From Phaeoceros laevis (taxonomy: Eukaryota > Anthocerotophyta > Anthocerotopsida > Notothyladales), in contig JBNGIQ010008877.1 in assembly GCA_049999765.1 (NCBI GenBank), positions 1-28,260 of the forward strand: 28,260 bases of DNA, written 5' to 3'. Shown here one piece after another: positions 9,641 through 18,840 of the stretch; within the stretch, counting starts at the first letter, position 1; each line of letters starts with the position of its first letter. Both the position numbers and the translations under genes were made by a program. The notes beneath the pieces are model-generated. The model made no database searches. It saw nothing but the letters and a program-made list of their open reading frames with translations, and was not told where the DNA came from.

Positions 9641-9815
9641 TCTACTAGATTTGTAGCCACGTGGAAAATATAGTGGCGCATCTATTAAGTATGTAGCCAC
9701 GTGGAAAACATATGTAGCCACGTCGATCTCCTTCTACTAGGTCTGTTGCCACGTGGAAAATATAGTGGCGCATCTACTAGGTATGTAGCCACGTGGAAAA
9801 CATAGTGGCGCGCCT
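9641..9815. repeat. CACGTGG-rich diverged tandem repeats
   Basis: About four units of roughly 40-50 bp share GTAGCCACGTGGAAAA and ATAGTGGCGCAT. CACGTGG occurs at 9658, 9698, 9750 and 9790, with a degenerate copy near 9718. CACGTG is the plant G-box core, but the regular spacing and flanking repeats look like a transposon subterminal array or satellite rather than a promoter. Confidence 0.7.
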
Positions 9816-9827
9816 ATAGGGAGGACG

Positions 9828-9893
9828 ATCCTGGATTCGAACCGCGCCCTATAGGGAGGAGGATTCGAACCGGGGTGATAACCACTACTAGGA
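9828..9893 (-). mobile_element. tRNA-Val-derived SINE-like fragment
   Basis: On the minus strand TAGTGGTTATCAC matches the D-arm (A box) of tRNA-Val and is followed at once by CCCCGGTTCGAATCC, the T-arm (B box). The anticodon arm is missing. A second GGTTCGAATCC lies about 31 bp further on, within a repeated block containing TCCTCCCTATAGG. The layout fits a tRNA-derived SINE head or a collapsed tRNA pseudogene. It cannot fold as a functional tRNA. Confidence 0.5.
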
Positions 9894-9895
9894 CA

Positions 9896-11281
9896 TTTCG
9901 CACTCAGTTGGCCTCGAAACCTAGTTAAGTCAAAATTGCAAATTAATTAAACCAAGACTCAAATGTATTTTCACACTAAGATAACTTGATATTTTATTTC
10001 ACTAAGGTCAAGTAACTAAGATGCATGTAACTCAAACTAGTCAGCTTGGATCGTTGAGGTGTTCCTCCGACACCACTTAAGCAGCTTACAGCGCCTGCTG
10101 TCACCTTTCCAACAAATATAAAGCGCGTCCAGAGGGCCTTTCCTCCCCAAGGATGTGAATGAGGACCGTGAAGAACTTCTGGTGTGAAAATGACGGAACA
10201 AGCTACTGTAAGTGAAGCGGCTGGACAGGACAGTCACGTAACCTCATCGATTTGGAAGCTATCTACAGTCGATCGGTAAGTGTTAGGCTTCCATGACAAC
10301 TGGCTATTTCCGCTGGAGAGCCGCAGCCATGCATAATGAGTTTGGGGACATCAATCCAGCAGCAATGTGATCAGGAGAAGCTAGCTCCAACTGTTCTTTT
10401 CACTAGGGTCACATTTCCACTAGGTGGGACACATGGAGAGGTCTGAAAGAGCCTTTCTGTGGGCACTTGGACAAACAACTCACAACAACTCGCCTGCTGT
10501 GCATGAACCGTTCAACATAAACAGAAAAAAAAAAAGACATACCTCTCCATAGACTGGCAGTCTCCAGCTTCAATTCTCACCATAGCACACCCTTCACGTC
10601 GTTGTGTTACAGCTCTGTAAAACACAGCCTCACCACCTTCATCTAGAGTACATGGAAGAGCTGCGGCCAGAAGCTCCATCTGGGGTGTCTTGTAGGCCAT
10701 ACGCCAATGCGCTTCTCAGCATGGCCACACAGCTTCTCTTCCATTTGCCTCTCAGAAACTGGCTTCGGCACCAAACAGATAAGACAGAGTGGTCAGTAGA
10801 TTGGAGTAAGTCGGGATTGGTGAACTATTTTATCAACCTGCCATGCTCAGCAGCCTTGAATAAAACTTGACAGTGAGCAGTGATCTTTGGACTTATGGTA
10901 CTATGATCACCGCAACTTTAAGGTGCTCCCACAAGTTACTAGGAGAGGCCTATGGTACTATGCTCACCGCACATGTAAATCCTCGTTTGTCCCTGCACTG
11001 GTTGGCTTCTTGAATTTGTTGCTCTATATCAGTACAGATGCATGCTTCTTTTAACCACCTGTAGGAACTGCTTGAAGAAAGACAGGCAATTAGAATTACT
11101 TTGGACTCAAGGTAGTACCTGAAATGAGGGTTCCAGAACCGTTCTACACATACCGCAGGCAATCGTGGAGCAATGTCGATCAGCACCGGCCAAAGTCAAT
11201 TGATGCTGATGACTGGATTGGCAGCCTTGTTGTACTGAGAAGACAACCGATCATCAATGCAGCACATTTTCTAGTCGCTAC
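9896..11281. other. No recognisable gene; possible exon relics
   Basis: Short minus-strand frames (10037-10237; about 10540-10700, ending at a good GAG|GTATGT donor; 11118-11186, ending at a CAG|GTACTA donor) have coding-like composition, but no ATG-led gene could be assembled and no family recognised. TATGGTACTATG(A/C)TCACCGCA is directly repeated at about 10894 and 10951. A poly-A run sits at 10524-10535. The 3' UTR of the PPR gene must begin just below 11282. Confidence 0.3.
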
Positions 11282-14200
11282 CTACCAGTAGTCCCCACAC
11301 GAACATTTTCCCTCCTTGTAGACATGGAACCGACTTGCATCTCGGCATATGATAGTCCGCTTTTCTACTTTTGATATGTAAGCTGTTGCTGTATGACAAT
11401 CCTCACATACCCGCAGATTTTTCACAATGCGGATGGTTGTCCCCTCAGCTGTCTTATTCAGGGCATACGCTATAGCCAATTTCTCGCTGTGCCCACACAG
11501 CTCTGTTTCCTTCTTATCTTCAGATATGTCCAGCAACGACGAGTCCAGGTGGGGCACATACCCTGCCTTCTTCATTTTGGGGATTAGCTGTTCCAGCCTT
11601 GCATAGATACCTTCACTTTCAGGATGCTTCTTATCCCCAACAAGAAAGCTATGCACCACTCCACCCATGTCAGTCCACCAACTCTGGCCTGGCTTCTTCC
11701 ATGCCCCCAATTCCGTTCTCCTTGCTTGCATCTCCTTTGAAGCCTCCCACATCTGTGCACTTGCATAAATATTTGACATCAACACATAAGATGCAGCATC
11801 TTTTTCATCCACGCTAAGTGCACCCTTGAAAGCCTGCTGCCCAATTTCAACATTCTTCCACTTCCGACAAGCACCTAAGAGAGTATGCCACATGACATCA
11901 TTAGGAGGGAAAGGCATGGTCTTGGCCATCTGAAGCGCCTCAGTCAGAAGACCTGCACGCCCCAGAAGATCCACCATGCATATGAAGTGCTCCACGGTTG
12001 GAATGATGCCACAATCTGAGATCATCACCCGAAAGTACTCGCGGCCCTTGTCAACTAGACCCGCATGACTGCACACTGTCAGCACACTAAGAAAGGTGAT
12101 ACTATCAGGCTGTAAGCCTTTTAGTCTCATCATGTCAAGCAAGTCAAACACGACCTGACTATCTCCCTGTCGGGTATATCCACTAACAAGTGCGCCCCAA
12201 GCCTCAACGCTTTTTTCAGACAGTGAATCAAACACCCGCTGTGCATCATACATGCTGCCACACTTTGCATACATATTGACCAATGCTGCTCCCACAATTG
12301 TATCAGATTGCACTCCTCGTTCCTCAATCTCTGCATGCAGCTGCTCTCCCAGAGGCAGAGCTGCTACAGCTGCACATGCCTGCAGCAGGCATACATACGT
12401 AACAGAATCAGGAGTGAGGTATTCCTGTTGCATACTGCTGTAAAGACTAAAGGCTTCCTGACACATCCCCTGCTGGGCATACCCTGCAAGCATCGCATTA
12501 CATGCTACGATATTCCTCTCTGGAAGTTTGTCAAACACGCCGCGAGCATCCTCCAAGCTACCACATTTTGCATACATGTCTACCAAGCTGCAGCCTAGAA
12601 CCACATCAGTTTTCAGACCTCGCTCTTCAATCTCTGCATGCAGGTGCTTTCCTTCGTCAATAGCTCCCACACCTACACTAGCACATGCCTGCAGAAGGCA
12701 TACATATGTGACTGAATCAGGGAGGCTGAGGCCTTCCTGCTGCATACTCCTGTAAAGACTAAGGGCTTGCTGACCCATCCCCTGCTGCGCATAACCCGCA
12801 AGCATTGCGGTCCATGCCACAACATTCCTTTCTGGCAGTTTGTCAAACACTCTGCGAGCATCCCTCAAGCTACCACACTTTGCATACATGTTAACCAAGC
12901 AGCCTCCTAGAACCACATCCACTTGCAGTCCTCGGTCTTCAATCTGTCCATGTAGACCCTTTCCCTCATCCAGAGCTTGTTCACCTGCACTGGCACATGC
13001 CTGCAGCATGCATACATATGTAACAGAATTGGGAGAAGTGAGGCCTTCCTGCTGCATACTCCTGTAAAGCCTAAGGGCTTCCTGACCCATCCCATGCTTG
13101 GCATACCCGGCCATCATTGCATTCCATGTTACAACATCCTTGTCAACAAGTTTGTCAAACAGTCGGCGAGCATCCTCTAAGCTATCACATTTTGCATACA
13201 TGTTAACCAGCCCGGATTGAACAAATTTACCTGGCTTCCCTGGACTCGCAAGAATATGTCCATGGACGTCCTTGCCTGCAGCTAAATCTCCCGCAGCAGC
13301 ACAAGCTTTCAGAACTGCCAAATAGATTCGGTCGTCGGGTTTAACAGAGCTTGATCCGCACATTTGTCGATACAGTCGTATGGCCTCTGCAGCCTCGGCG
13401 GCCTCCCCATGCCTCGCATATGCGAAGATGATGGTGGCCCAGTTATAGGCGTCTGGTGTGGAGACTTCGGTAAACACTCGCATTGCTTCCTCCAACCTCC
13501 CATGTGAGGCATACAGACCGATGAGGTGGGTGGCCAAGAATGGGTCTCCTTCATACCCGCTTTTCACAGTGAGACCATGGATGCGTCTGCCCAAAACAAT
13601 GTTTTTGTCCCTGATGCACCTCTTGAGGACGCGATAGAAGAGATTGTTGGGTACGTGTCGTCCTCCCTGAAGCATTAGGTCTAACGCGTCCACAGCGTCA
13701 GAAATCCGTCCATCCTCACATAGTTTCCGGCACACTTCAATCTCCAAATGACCATCATGTGCTGCAAACGCTCCATGGCCTTCAAATGAGGTGGATCCAG
13801 ACTTGTCAGTCGTCTTCACCCCAGCGTTCAATGTGGCTATCTGCGAGTCCACCCAAGCAGGCTTGTGCCGATTGTTTAGCCACAGCGCAACCTTGGACTC
13901 CTTGTGTTTAAAATCAGGATGCCGGGGAGTCGGCTTGCTCCACCTGTAGTCCCACCACTGCGTCCGATCTGCAAAGAACTGTTTCCACAAGGCCTCCTGC
14001 ACCAATTTCGGAGGTATTGCGTCGTGTTTAACGGATGCAGAATTTTTTGCAGACCAAACCTTTCCTGGGCGGGTCAGGGCTTCAAGCCCACCAACCTCAG
14101 GTACTAGTCCATCCATGCGATGCGTCAGCGTGGGCGCTGATAGTAAACCAGTACCGAGGGCCACGCTCGTCAGTTCGAAATCCAGTCCAGTGGCCGTCAT
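11282..14200 (-). CDS. PPR-DYW RNA-editing factor with N-terminal PDF (OSB-type) motif
   Basis: This is an intact intronless frame of 972 aa with a normal ATG. Residues about 70-121 form a PDF motif as in OSB organellar single-stranded-DNA-binding proteins: LWKQFF, WWDYR, PDFKHK (95-100), ALWL and PAWV. A PLS-type PPR array follows from about residue 150 to 760, with repeated NMYAKCGSL(x)DAR(x)VFD and TWNAM(L/M)(A/S)GYA signatures, then E/E+ regions and a complete DYW domain. The DYW cytidine-deaminase ligands are visible as H904-x-E906 and C932-x-x-C935, and the protein ends CSCGDYW. DYW proteins carry out site-specific C-to-U editing of organelle transcripts, so a mitochondrial or plastid location is expected; I see no clear transit peptide. 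Three or four PLS triplets are very similar also at DNA level, with periods of about 310 bp, showing recent internal duplication. Confidence 0.95.
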   Translation of the reverse strand: MTATGLDFELTSVALGTGLLSAPTLTHRMDGLVPEVGGLEALTRPGKVWSAKNSASVKHDAIPPKLVQEALWKQFFADRTQWWDYRWSKPTPRHPDFKHKESKVALWLNNRHKPAWVDSQIATLNAGVKTTDKSGSTSFEGHGAFAAHDGHLEIEVCRKLCEDGRISDAVDALDLMLQGGRHVPNNLFYRVLKRCIRDKNIVLGRRIHGLTVKSGYEGDPFLATHLIGLYASHGRLEEAMRVFTEVSTPDAYNWATIIFAYARHGEAAEAAEAIRLYRQMCGSSSVKPDDRIYLAVLKACAAAGDLAAGKDVHGHILASPGKPGKFVQSGLVNMYAKCDSLEDARRLFDKLVDKDVVTWNAMMAGYAKHGMGQEALRLYRSMQQEGLTSPNSVTYVCMLQACASAGEQALDEGKGLHGQIEDRGLQVDVVLGGCLVNMYAKCGSLRDARRVFDKLPERNVVAWTAMLAGYAQQGMGQQALSLYRSMQQEGLSLPDSVTYVCLLQACASVGVGAIDEGKHLHAEIEERGLKTDVVLGCSLVDMYAKCGSLEDARGVFDKLPERNIVACNAMLAGYAQQGMCQEAFSLYSSMQQEYLTPDSVTYVCLLQACAAVAALPLGEQLHAEIEERGVQSDTIVGAALVNMYAKCGSMYDAQRVFDSLSEKSVEAWGALVSGYTRQGDSQVVFDLLDMMRLKGLQPDSITFLSVLTVCSHAGLVDKGREYFRVMISDCGIIPTVEHFICMVDLLGRAGLLTEALQMAKTMPFPPNDVMWHTLLGACRKWKNVEIGQQAFKGALSVDEKDAASYVLMSNIYASAQMWEASKEMQARRTELGAWKKPGQSWWTDMGGVVHSFLVGDKKHPESEGIYARLEQLIPKMKKAGYVPHLDSSLLDISEDKKETELCGHSEKLAIAYALNKTAEGTTIRIVKNLRVCEDCHTATAYISKVEKRTIICRDASRFHVYKEGKCSCGDYW

Positions 14201-14493
14201 GTAGAGCTGGCTGATTCCCCCTGTCTTTCAGTCCTGCAGAAATCTTGTCCAGCAGCCGTGGAAGGCAATCCGCCTCGACCCCCTCATCGGAATTTGCTTA
14301 CCCGAATTTGGACAGCACTCGCTCAATAAATTCCGCCACTTACAGTCTACATTTTCGCACATCTGGAGTCTGGACTACCGAAACGGGAATCAAATGAGAA
14401 ACGTATGTCCTACTATCATGCCAGAAAAAAGTCTTACGGTACGGCACATGAAACATGTTATCAGTTTCATAAGCAAGGACAAATGCAGCACCA
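14201..14493. other. 5' flank of the PPR gene
   Basis: This should include the PPR promoter and 5' UTR (minus strand). Frames continuing from the Rep-like fragment to the right are broken by stops. No other feature is seen. Confidence 0.4.
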
Positions 14494-14892
14494 TCACTCG
14501 AGAAAATGCACACTGCGAATCGCGACCATAAATAATGTTTTCTCTGTATTGGGAGGACCTATGATAAAAAGCTGTTTCTGTTTCAAATGCCTTTTCCTGC
14601 ACAAGTTACGGAAAAGCCATTCCATGGCCGGCCATTTATCCTTCAGATCCTCCCCTGTATACTTTTTTGCAGTCAGAGTCTGGGCCTTCACGCGTTTATG
14701 GAGTCGACGTAGCGTGGGCTCTCGATCTTTCAATGAATGCAAATCGTCAAAAAGCGCTTTCACGGAGGAGTAATTGGTCACACATTTACGGTTCAAGACA
14801 GGGTCTTTGAGGACTTCCTCCCATGTTTTTTTCTCACTAAGTAGTTTAACTAAATCAGGACCTAATCTCTTGCTTCGGGCTAGCACATCCAT
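14494..14892 (-). pseudogene. Rep-like fragment with SF3-type Walker A (endogenous CRESS-virus or Rep-transposon relic)
   Basis: This is a 132-codon minus-strand frame. A charged N-terminal part (LLSEKKTWEEVL, KALFDDL, WPAMEWLFRN) leads into KQKQLFIIGPPNTEKTLF, which has the layout of the P-loop of Rep-type SF3 helicases of small circular single-stranded DNA viruses and related transposons (usual form GPPNTGKT). The third P-loop Gly is replaced by Glu. The frame stops about 13 residues later, before any Walker B or motif C. After a frame change some coding-like sequence continues to about 14400, but it is not recognisable. No endonuclease (HUH) domain is visible upstream. This looks like a dead, truncated insertion. 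The assignment rests on the P-loop context alone. Confidence 0.5.
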
Positions 14893-15042
14893 TCTCTGTT
14901 ATGTGAGAAACCTGGACCCGGATCCCCGGATCATCTACGTAACGTTATCGACCCCTTAGACTATTAAACGCTAGATGTTCCCGAGAAACGAAATTAGGGC
15001 TCGAGACGGCGCACTATTTCACCGAGACCTAATCGTTTCGAG

Positions 15043-15080
15043 TATATAAAGCGAGTTGTAGGGCAAGGGTCACCTCTTTC
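15043..15080 (+). promoter_or_regulatory. eL41 core promoter: TATA box and TOP-like start
   Basis: TATATAAA is at 15043-15050. Thirty bases after its first T lies the pyrimidine run CCTCTTTC (15073-15080), which would place a 5'-terminal-oligopyrimidine-like start on the mRNA, as is common for ribosomal protein genes. TTAGGGC at about 14994 resembles part of a telo-box. The 5' UTR would be about 85 nt. Confidence 0.55.
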
Positions 15081-15158
15081 ACCCATACAGTCGTCTTCCC
15101 CCGATCGTGAGCGACATCTTCTGCTACCGCCGCTGTCGTCGTCGGTACCCCGTCCGAG

Positions 15159-15488
15159 ATGAGGGCTAAGGTTCGGCGCCACCGCCTCTCATCCTGCGCT
15201 TTCCTTTGTGATGTCTACTATTGCGTGTTTGTGTTGGCTGCCTGCCTGTTCTCATGCAGTGGTGTCTTTTTAGGTCTTGCTTTGCTTCTGTTGCTTTCTG
15301 GCTTACTCTCGTGTCTGTCTTGCCATTCTTGCCGTGTGTTGCCTGGTGATGTGGCGGAGGATTCCGTGTGTGTTCGTGCCGTTGGTAAGGGCTGCAGCTG
15401 AAGGTGATGTTTCGTATTGCAGTGGAAGAAAAAACGTATGCGCCGTCTCAAGCGCAAGCGCCGAAAGATGAGGCAGAGATCCAAATAG
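15159..15488 (+). CDS. RPL41: 60S ribosomal protein eL41 (L41), 25 aa, two exons
   Basis: Exon 1 is 15159-15170 (four codons, MRAK). The GT-AG intron is 15171-15422 (252 bp, phase 0, 3' end GTATTGCAG). Exon 2 is 15423-15488 (21 codons plus TAG). The product is 25 residues of almost pure Arg/Lys, beginning MRAKWKKKRMRR and ending MRQRSK, which is the full, near-invariant eL41 sequence of eukaryotes. eL41 is the smallest ribosomal protein and sits at the intersubunit bridge. The two exons are far too short for ordinary ORF detection; longer frames across this region are shadows. The TATA box, TOP-like start, splice sites and intact product all indicate a working gene. Confidence 0.95.
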
Positions 15489-16414
15489 GCCTTACTTTCT
15501 AGGGCAGGTGCAGCCTTGGGGACGGCCGCGATGGTTTTGAGACTTCGCGTTCAGGAGTATCAGGAGGATGGTACTTGGAGCTTAGGTGGCCGGTGCGCTG
15601 TTCTGAAGTGGACTCCAAGGAGCGCAGGATTAGTTTTTAACTCTGTGGCCACAGAAAGTTTTTGGTGGACCAGAAGGGTGCACTGTTCTGCTCGCCTGCC
15701 ATTAGGGTTGAATGAATCTTGGCTTAGTAAGCGGGCTGCCATGTCTGCCCTTGTTGGACCTCCAGTAGTGGCAATGGATTTTCAAGTAACCTTACAATTT
15801 CGCACTTCTCTGTGTGGTTGCTTCGGTTTTGAAATGCTCACAACTTGATCAAACAGGTTGTGCTGCACCGTGTTTGTACACCTGAATTTTTTCGAGATTC
15901 CCAGCTACGTTGTTTGGTCTTACAAAAAATTTTCGCCAAAGCACTGTCGGATTCTCGCCGTGTGAAGTTGTTTCTCGTTGCCCCATACTGGGTCAGAATT
16001 GGCTTGTCATGCATCTCCCAGGTTGTTGTGGGCTGAAACTAAATAGGGCCCTCTACTTTCCACCATTTTAGCCTAGATGTACTTGACGTTCCCGGCAACC
16101 AGACTCCGAGCCCCTAAGCGGTCCTTGTCTCTGGCCAAAAGCGCACTGTCGTGTCCATTGTAGTCTTTTACCTCCGCGTGCTGATTTCACGTGAAGCCGA
16201 CCCTTCCAAATCCTTGATCCCCCATGTTGTGCGATTGCTAATTCTCTCAGGTTGATACGACTTGTCACATATGAGAAATGACTCCTCTTCTTGTTGTTCA
16301 TCGCTTTCGAGGAGTTACATGGCTTTGAGAATTAGACTTCCATGCCACTTCACATCATGTTCTGTAATTCTTGCCAGTTGGGCATGATCCCAGGTTTACC
16401 TACGTAGAAAGCTC
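15489..16414. other. 3' UTR of eL41 and upstream flank of the VHA-c'' copy
   Basis: The first few hundred bases probably hold the eL41 3' UTR. No domain or exon is recognisable up to the first VHA-c'' exon. Frames such as 15516-15848 lack any family signal. Confidence 0.45.
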
Positions 16415-17300
16415 ATGGCAGATCCGAGCTCCTGGTTGGGATCGCTGAATTGTATCCCACCATACTTCTTCGCCTCAGTTGGAATTGCTATCGCAATTGG
16501 AGTTTCAGTTCTCGGAGCAGCCTGGTGTTGATAGCTTGTACAGACTTGATGTCTTCTGCTAGCCAGATTAAGTGGAGGTTGTGACGGGAGTCGCTTGTTT
16601 GCTGCAAGTAGGGGGATCTGCACCGTAGGAAGCACCCTCAGGCTGGTTGGAGCGGCTAAAAGGAATCCTCGGATAACGTACAAAAATCTTATCAGGTGCT
16701 ATTTCTCTCCAACTAGTCTGCTTTGGAACTCAGGAGGCTGTTCAGAACCATCACATCTGTTGATCTCTCTCCGTTCAATATTCCTCCTCCTCTAATGTGT
16801 AATTCCGTGTGATTTTCTGTGAGGCGGTGGCCATCTATGGAGTTGTTGTGGCTATCATTCTCCAGACAAAATTGGAGAGGGTCCCAGCTGAGAACCTGCA
16901 CCACCCTGCGTCCAGACATGCTGGCTATGCTATCTTTGGCTCAGGAATTACCGTTGGGTTCGCTAACCTGGTTTGTGGGTACGTTTCTCCACGCTTACAA
17001 CTTGGTTATGTGAGGTCCTTTGTTGCAAACTCACATCGTGACCGACGTAGAGATGGACAACTTTAGCAGGTGGCTGCAAATTGCCCTTCCATGCATCTCT
17101 ATTTTTGTGTGACAGTCTTGCTTCGGTCTTATTTGCAGAATCTCTGTAGGCATCATCGGCAGCAGCTGTGCTTTGCACAGAATTCAGCTCTGTTTGTGAA
17201 GATATTGATCATTGAGATCTTTGGAAGTGCCTTGGGCCTATTTGGTGTGATCGTGGCCATCATCATGTCCTCTCAAGCTTCATGGGCCACGACTGCATGA
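16415..17300 (+). pseudogene. V-ATPase proteolipid subunit c'' (VHA-c''), broken copy 1
   Basis: VHA-c'' is a four-helix proton-carrying subunit of the V0 ring. Exon 1 is 16415-16524 (MADPSSSW... to VSVLGAAW), exon 2 is 16612-16695 (GICTVGST... RITYKNLI), exon 3 is 16808-16978 (VIFCEAVAIYG, with the essential proton-binding Glu, to FANLVCG), and exon 4 is 17139-17300 ([11 protein letters not shown] ... [22 protein letters not shown]). Phases match across all junctions. Two lesions break it. The acceptor before exon 3 reads CCG instead of CAG; the second copy still has TTTTCAG there. In exon 4 about seven bases are missing after SSCAL relative to the family, shifting the frame to an early stop. 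Exon 2 also has a two-residue insertion relative to the second copy. Because introns are kept, this arose by DNA duplication, not retrocopying. Confidence 0.85.
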
Positions 17301-17865
17301 ACAGCCTCTCAGCATCTACATACAAAGCAGGAAACCTCGTGAAGGAGATGCAGAAGCAAGCCCCATGTTTCTCCTTATTGATTTTTCAGAAACCTCAAAG
17401 ACCTGGGGGTTGAAATTTAAAATAGCCAACTCATTTTCCCTGCAGGGGTGGATGGAGAGCCTGATCAACCTCAAGGCGCGGAACAAGCAATTGACAACAA
17501 GCTTCCCATCAATCCCCAAGTTCTGCAAAATCAGGATATCTTGCTTAGTTCTGCCTTGCTCAAAATACTGATGAACGCACGTAACGTAACGGCATGTGGG
17601 ACCACCTTTCAACATGACAAGCTTACTATATTAGGATCGTTTCGTCATGTGTGCTGCTGCGGCCATCAAAGCACTGAATAAGCTCCTTCCTTCTTCCTCA
17701 AGACAGATCCGAGACAAGTCCGTCAGGGCTGGGAGGGAAAGTGCTGTTGATGTACTGACTAGTCAAAATAACAAAAGCATTTAATCATTTGCTATCAGGA
17801 AAAGTAAATACATGCGGAATTTTGTGCGAACTTCTGGCAAAATCTACTCACCAACGTTTCGCTGT
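17301..17865. other. 3' flank of VHA-c'' copy 1, shared with copy 2
   Basis: Similarity to the second copy continues beyond the stop codon. GTGAAGGAGATGCAGAAGC and TTGACAACAAGCTTC occur in both, and weaker matches reach about 17740 versus 25660. This is most likely the old 3' UTR and downstream flank. No separate gene is recognised. Confidence 0.5.
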
Positions 17866-18160
17866 GTTAACCCTTAAGAGCCCGGGGTTTCGAAACCCAT
17901 GAAACTTCTCTACAAGGGCGCTTCGTGCCGGGCTTCAAAGTCGGCCTTCAAACTCACTTTGCACGGAAAACGGGGAATCAAGCATCCCGTTCGAGGAATC
18001 TTCCTTGCTGGCCGGCAGCCAGGGCCTCAAATAAAGAAATTGATAGGCGGATCTACTATATAAGGTAATAATTTTTTTTTTTCTGATAGGAGATAGTAGG
18101 AAGCATTGTTAAAGTGGACAGCAAAGACAAAAATGTCATGTTGGGCTCTTAAGGGTTAAC
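17866..18160. mobile_element. piggyBac-like MITE, about 295 bp
   Basis: A perfect 18-bp terminal inverted repeat, GTTAACCCTTAAGAGCCC, lies at 17866-17883, with its reverse complement at 18143-18160. Inside each end is TTAA (17867-17870 and 18156-18159) followed by CCC(T)..., the pattern of piggyBac insertions: TTAA target duplication and CCC/GGG termini. A subterminal palindrome GGGTTTCGAAACCC follows the left end. There is no transposase frame, so it is a non-autonomous MITE. Confidence 0.75.
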
Positions 18161-18322
18161 TCCTAAAGCAAAGCAACAACAAACTTTACTACATGCTTCA
18201 TGCCTCCAAAAGTCTATATGTTTGTATAAAGGTCCACCTCGTTGGCGAGGTGTTCAATTCCCATGTGGAGTCGGTTAAACACCATAATCAACTTACTACT
18301 ACTACTCGTTTGGCCTTCAGGA
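18161..18322. other. Weak tRNA-derived SINE-like stretch
   Basis: GAGGTGTTCAATTCCCATGTGGA at about 18246-18268 resembles a degenerate tRNA T-arm (B box GTTCAATTCC), preceded by CCACCTCGTTGGC and followed by ACTACTACTACT at about 18296. This is reminiscent of plant tRNA-derived SINEs, but no convincing A box was found. No gene is seen. Confidence 0.25.
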
Positions 18323-18378
18323 GCGTATTATTAATAAAATAAATTCAGAAGCGTACTATTAATAAAATAAATTCGAGA
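18323..18378. repeat. 28-bp tandem duplication
   Basis: GCGTA(T/C)TATTAATAAAATAA occurs twice in tandem, starting at 18323 and 18351, with near-identical continuation AATTC(A/G). A simple local duplication in AT-rich DNA. Confidence 0.75.
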
Positions 18379-18840
18379 TTTATCTGTTTATAATTTTGAC
18401 ATCCTTACATGCATAATTACCTCCTCTAGGACAAGGTTTGTCAAAATTATATTTAACCATGAGTTGCGCTAAGAAACACGGGAAACACGTGCATTGTGGC
18501 GAGTCAAGGGCCAATGGAACCTTAAAAAAACCCGTTATTTTGACTTAAAAGGCCCTCTAGGGCAAGGGCAAGGGCTCGGACCATTAGGAGTTCAGAGGAC
18601 CTTGGCAAACTTCTCCAACACGTCACACATGAACACATGGACATCACTAGTCGTCATAGCTACCTAATAATTCAAGGCTACATTAATTAAGCTAATATTG
18701 TTAGGTGTCGTGATCATGAAGGTCAAAGATTGCAATCGATCAACTTCGGCTAGACCGTCCAAGGTTTAGTCGTGGATGCATTGAAGGATATTTAGTACCA
18801 GAGTGCCACATAGCTACCACAATAGACACTTAGAGTTATT
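18379..18840. other. No recognisable gene
   Basis: AT-rich sequence with no coding signal on either strand. Nothing structured was noticed beyond the repeats on either side. Confidence 0.5.

Noticed and set aside
9828-9893. Functional tRNA-Val gene
   Set aside because: There is no anticodon arm and no acceptor-stem pairing; only the A- and B-box parts remain.
16415-17300. VHA-c'' copies as retrogenes
   Set aside because: Both copies keep introns at matching positions and share non-coding flanks, so they arose by DNA duplication.
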